Shown here piece by piece: positions 37,801 through 39,539 of a stretch of DNA of 39,539 nucleotides. The stretch is taken from the NCBI GenBank assembly GCA_024227135.1, contig JAAELC010000121.1, positions 1 to 39,539 on the forward strand. Direction: 5' to 3'. This DNA is from Gammaproteobacteria bacterium. Lineage in GTDB: Bacteria; Pseudomonadota; Gammaproteobacteria; Chromatiales; Chromatiaceae. The stretch's first letter is position 1, and each line of letters begins with the position of its first letter. The notes below the pieces were generated by a model. The model was not told the origin of the DNA. It was given only the letters and a program-made list of their open reading frames with translations, and ran no database searches. The position numbers were made by a program, and so were the translations under genes.

Positions 37801-39420
37801 ATGACCGAACACCAGCAGAGTCACGTGGAAACCTTGCCAACCAGAGAAAACACCTGGGTTCCGCTCGCCGTTTTCTTTTCTTATCGTCTGGGTATTTCAG
37901 CATTACTGTCGATCCTGTTTTTCGCCGATCTTGGCCCAAAGTTCCTGGGACAGCACGCACCTGAGCTGTATGCCTTCACCGCCATCGGGTATCTGGCCCT
38001 GGTGATCAGCAGCGGACCGCTGCTTTTCCTGAAGCGTCCGGCAGTGAGCACCCAGGCGTCAATCATGGTGGTGGTGGATATTGCAGCCATCACTTTGATG
38101 CTGCCCACCTGCGGTGGTGTGCAAAGCGGCCTGGGAGCACTCATGGCGCTGTCGATTGCCGCCGGCAGCATGTTCATCTCCGGCCCTACGGCACTGCTGA
38201 TGGCGTCGATTGCCACCTTATCGATTATCGTACAACAGGTTTTTACCAACCTCACCCTGGGCAGTGCCTACTCCGCCTACCCCCAGGCCGGATTGCTCGG
38301 CACTTCGTTTTTCGCCATCGCGGTACTCGCCCATGTGCTTTCCCGTCGCGTTTCCCGCAGTGAACGGCTGGTCACCCAGCAGGAACTGGATCTTGCCAAC
38401 CTGGCACAACTCAACGAATACATTATCCAGCACATGCAGACCGGGATCCTGGTCGTGGACCATGATCATAAGATACACCTGATGAACGAATCCGCCTGGT
38501 TCCTGCTCGGCATGCCGGAGGCCAGGGAAGGCAGCCCGCTGGCCCACGCTTCATCCTTGCTGGCAGAAAAGATTGCCCCCCAGGACGGGAATGATGATAC
38601 CCAGCCTCTGACCGTCAAACCGACACCTGGGGGAAGGGAACTGCAGATCGGGTTCTCCCATCTGGGTAAAGCCGGAAGAGGTGGTACCGTCATTTTTCTG
38701 GAGGACTCCGCTTCGGTAACCCAGCGTGCCCAGCAGATAAAACTGGCTTCGCTGGGCCGCCTGACGGCGAGTATCGCCCATGAAATACGAAACCCACTGG
38801 GAGCCATAAGCCATGCAGGCCAACTGTTGCGGGAATCCACCAATCTAAGCCAACAGGAAAATCGACTGGTCGACATCATTCACGGGAACTCCGACCGGGT
38901 TAATCAGATTATTGAAAACGTGTTACAACTCTCCAGACGAAATCAGCCCCATTCCCAGCCTATCGAACTGCAATCCTGGCTGCTGGAGCTGACAAAGGAT
39001 TTCTGTCTGACAGGAAACTTATCACCCTCCCAGCTGAGCACCCTGGTCGAACCAGCATCGACACGGGTCTATGCCGACCTTTCACAACTCCAACAGATCA
39101 TTGTCAATCTGTGCGAAAACTCCGTACGGCACTTCCACCGGGACCCTTCGAAACTCCATATACAGATCAATGGCGGAACTCGCCGGGATCTCGGAGGCCC
39201 CTACCTGGAAGTCATCGACAATGGTCCGGGAATCTCAACCGATTCTCTCAAGCAGGTGTACGAACCCTTCTTCACCACTGGAAACGCTGGGACAGGACTG
39301 GGGCTGTATATCGCAAAAGAACTGAGTGAATCCAATCGCCTCAATCTGGAGCATGTCACTCGTCCGGATGGCGGATGCTGTTTCCGAATCATATTTCCGG
39401 CATGGCAGGCCGGGAGTTAA
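37801..39420 (+). CDS. pilS: PilS-like membrane sensor histidine kinase
   Basis: The 539-residue kinase has six membrane helices in the first 195 residues, the PilS-type input domain, then a PAS domain (about 210-300, QHMQTGILVVDHDHKIHLMNESA in part). HisKA carries the phosphorylated His in ASIAHEIRNPLGAISHAGQLL. The HATPase has the N-box NLCENSVRH, VIDNGPGIS and GTGLGLYIAKEL. In Pseudomonas and relatives PilS-PilR controls pilA through sigma-54; a pilR gene would be expected to follow but the 119 bases to the window edge contain no start. The assignment to PilS rests on the membrane-PAS-HK architecture. Confidence 0.85.
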   Translation: MTEHQQSHVETLPTRENTWVPLAVFFSYRLGISALLSILFFADLGPKFLGQHAPELYAFTAIGYLALVISSGPLLFLKRPAVSTQASIMVVVDIAAITLMLPTCGGVQSGLGALMALSIAAGSMFISGPTALLMASIATLSIIVQQVFTNLTLGSAYSAYPQAGLLGTSFFAIAVLAHVLSRRVSRSERLVTQQELDLANLAQLNEYIIQHMQTGILVVDHDHKIHLMNESAWFLLGMPEAREGSPLAHASSLLAEKIAPQDGNDDTQPLTVKPTPGGRELQIGFSHLGKAGRGGTVIFLEDSASVTQRAQQIKLASLGRLTASIAHEIRNPLGAISHAGQLLRESTNLSQQENRLVDIIHGNSDRVNQIIENVLQLSRRNQPHSQPIELQSWLLELTKDFCLTGNLSPSQLSTLVEPASTRVYADLSQLQQIIVNLCENSVRHFHRDPSKLHIQINGGTRRDLGGPYLEVIDNGPGISTDSLKQVYEPFFTTGNAGTGLGLYIAKELSESNRLNLEHVTRPDGGCCFRIIFPAWQAGS

Positions 39421-39539
39421 ACTATCGAACAGATCAATGGGGCCGCTGCCGGGCACTAAGGGCCGCGGAAAAAACAGAGTATCCAGTCTTGCTCGTCTTT
39501 TGGCCCGGGTTCAGCGTTGTGGAAAGGGTTGCATAGGAA

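Overview
The window looks like a chromosomal segment of a gammaproteobacterium. The Chromatiales-like sulfur-oxidising lineages are my best guess, from the protein set and gene pairings rather than from any database search. Most of it is housekeeping: rppH-ptsP, clpB with a heat-shock promoter, rluD-pgeF-ACT regulator-def, bamD, nadE-glnB, sucCD and a pilS-type sensor kinase. TTG and GTG starts are frequent (HAD hydrolase, rppH, ptsP, rluD, nadE, sucD, VKOR, sulfatase).

Layout. 1-4.3 kb: two uncharacterised genes and an ABC-2 export pair whose gene junction carries a triplicated 3' gene end. 4.3-8.4 kb: rppH-ptsP, with a divergent HAD phosphatase and a small membrane protein. 8.5-14.2 kb: a Ser/Thr kinase-HDOD-GAF fusion and clpB. 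14.2-18.1 kb: a multi-membrane GT-C-like protein with a TPR tail, about 670 bp without genes that holds an inverted-repeat element, and a family 2 glycosyltransferase. 18.1-22.4 kb: a visibly AT-richer, decayed surface-polysaccharide region with a glycosyltransferase stub, VTC-domain and CotH/beta-helix genes, a frameshifted transposase and a flippase stub. 22.4-24.4 kb: an FAD oxidoreductase and a GtrA protein. 24.6-28.3 kb: def, ACT regulator, pgeF and rluD, with divergent bamD. 28.7-33 kb: an orphan OmpR-type regulator with a non-phosphorylatable receiver, a VKOR-thioredoxin fusion and a membrane sulfatase. 33.3-37.7 kb: glnB, nadE and sucCD. 37.8-39.4 kb: the PilS-like kinase; its expected response regulator would lie beyond the right edge.

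The strongest non-coding signal is a dispersed family of three 141-142 bp non-coding elements (4099-4240, 11110-11250, 28288-28429). They have about 15-bp terminal inverted repeats starting GTAAC, a long internal dyad, and an 8-bp target duplication (exact once, near-exact twice) around each copy. They behave like MITEs mobilised by a transposase encoded elsewhere; the GTAA ends and 8-bp duplication suggest the IS66 family. Every copy sits between genes. I found no CRISPR array, tRNA, rRNA or clear defence system. The best candidates for new biology are the MITE family, the kinase-HDOD-GAF regulator, the VTC/CotH pair and the pseudo-receiver regulator.
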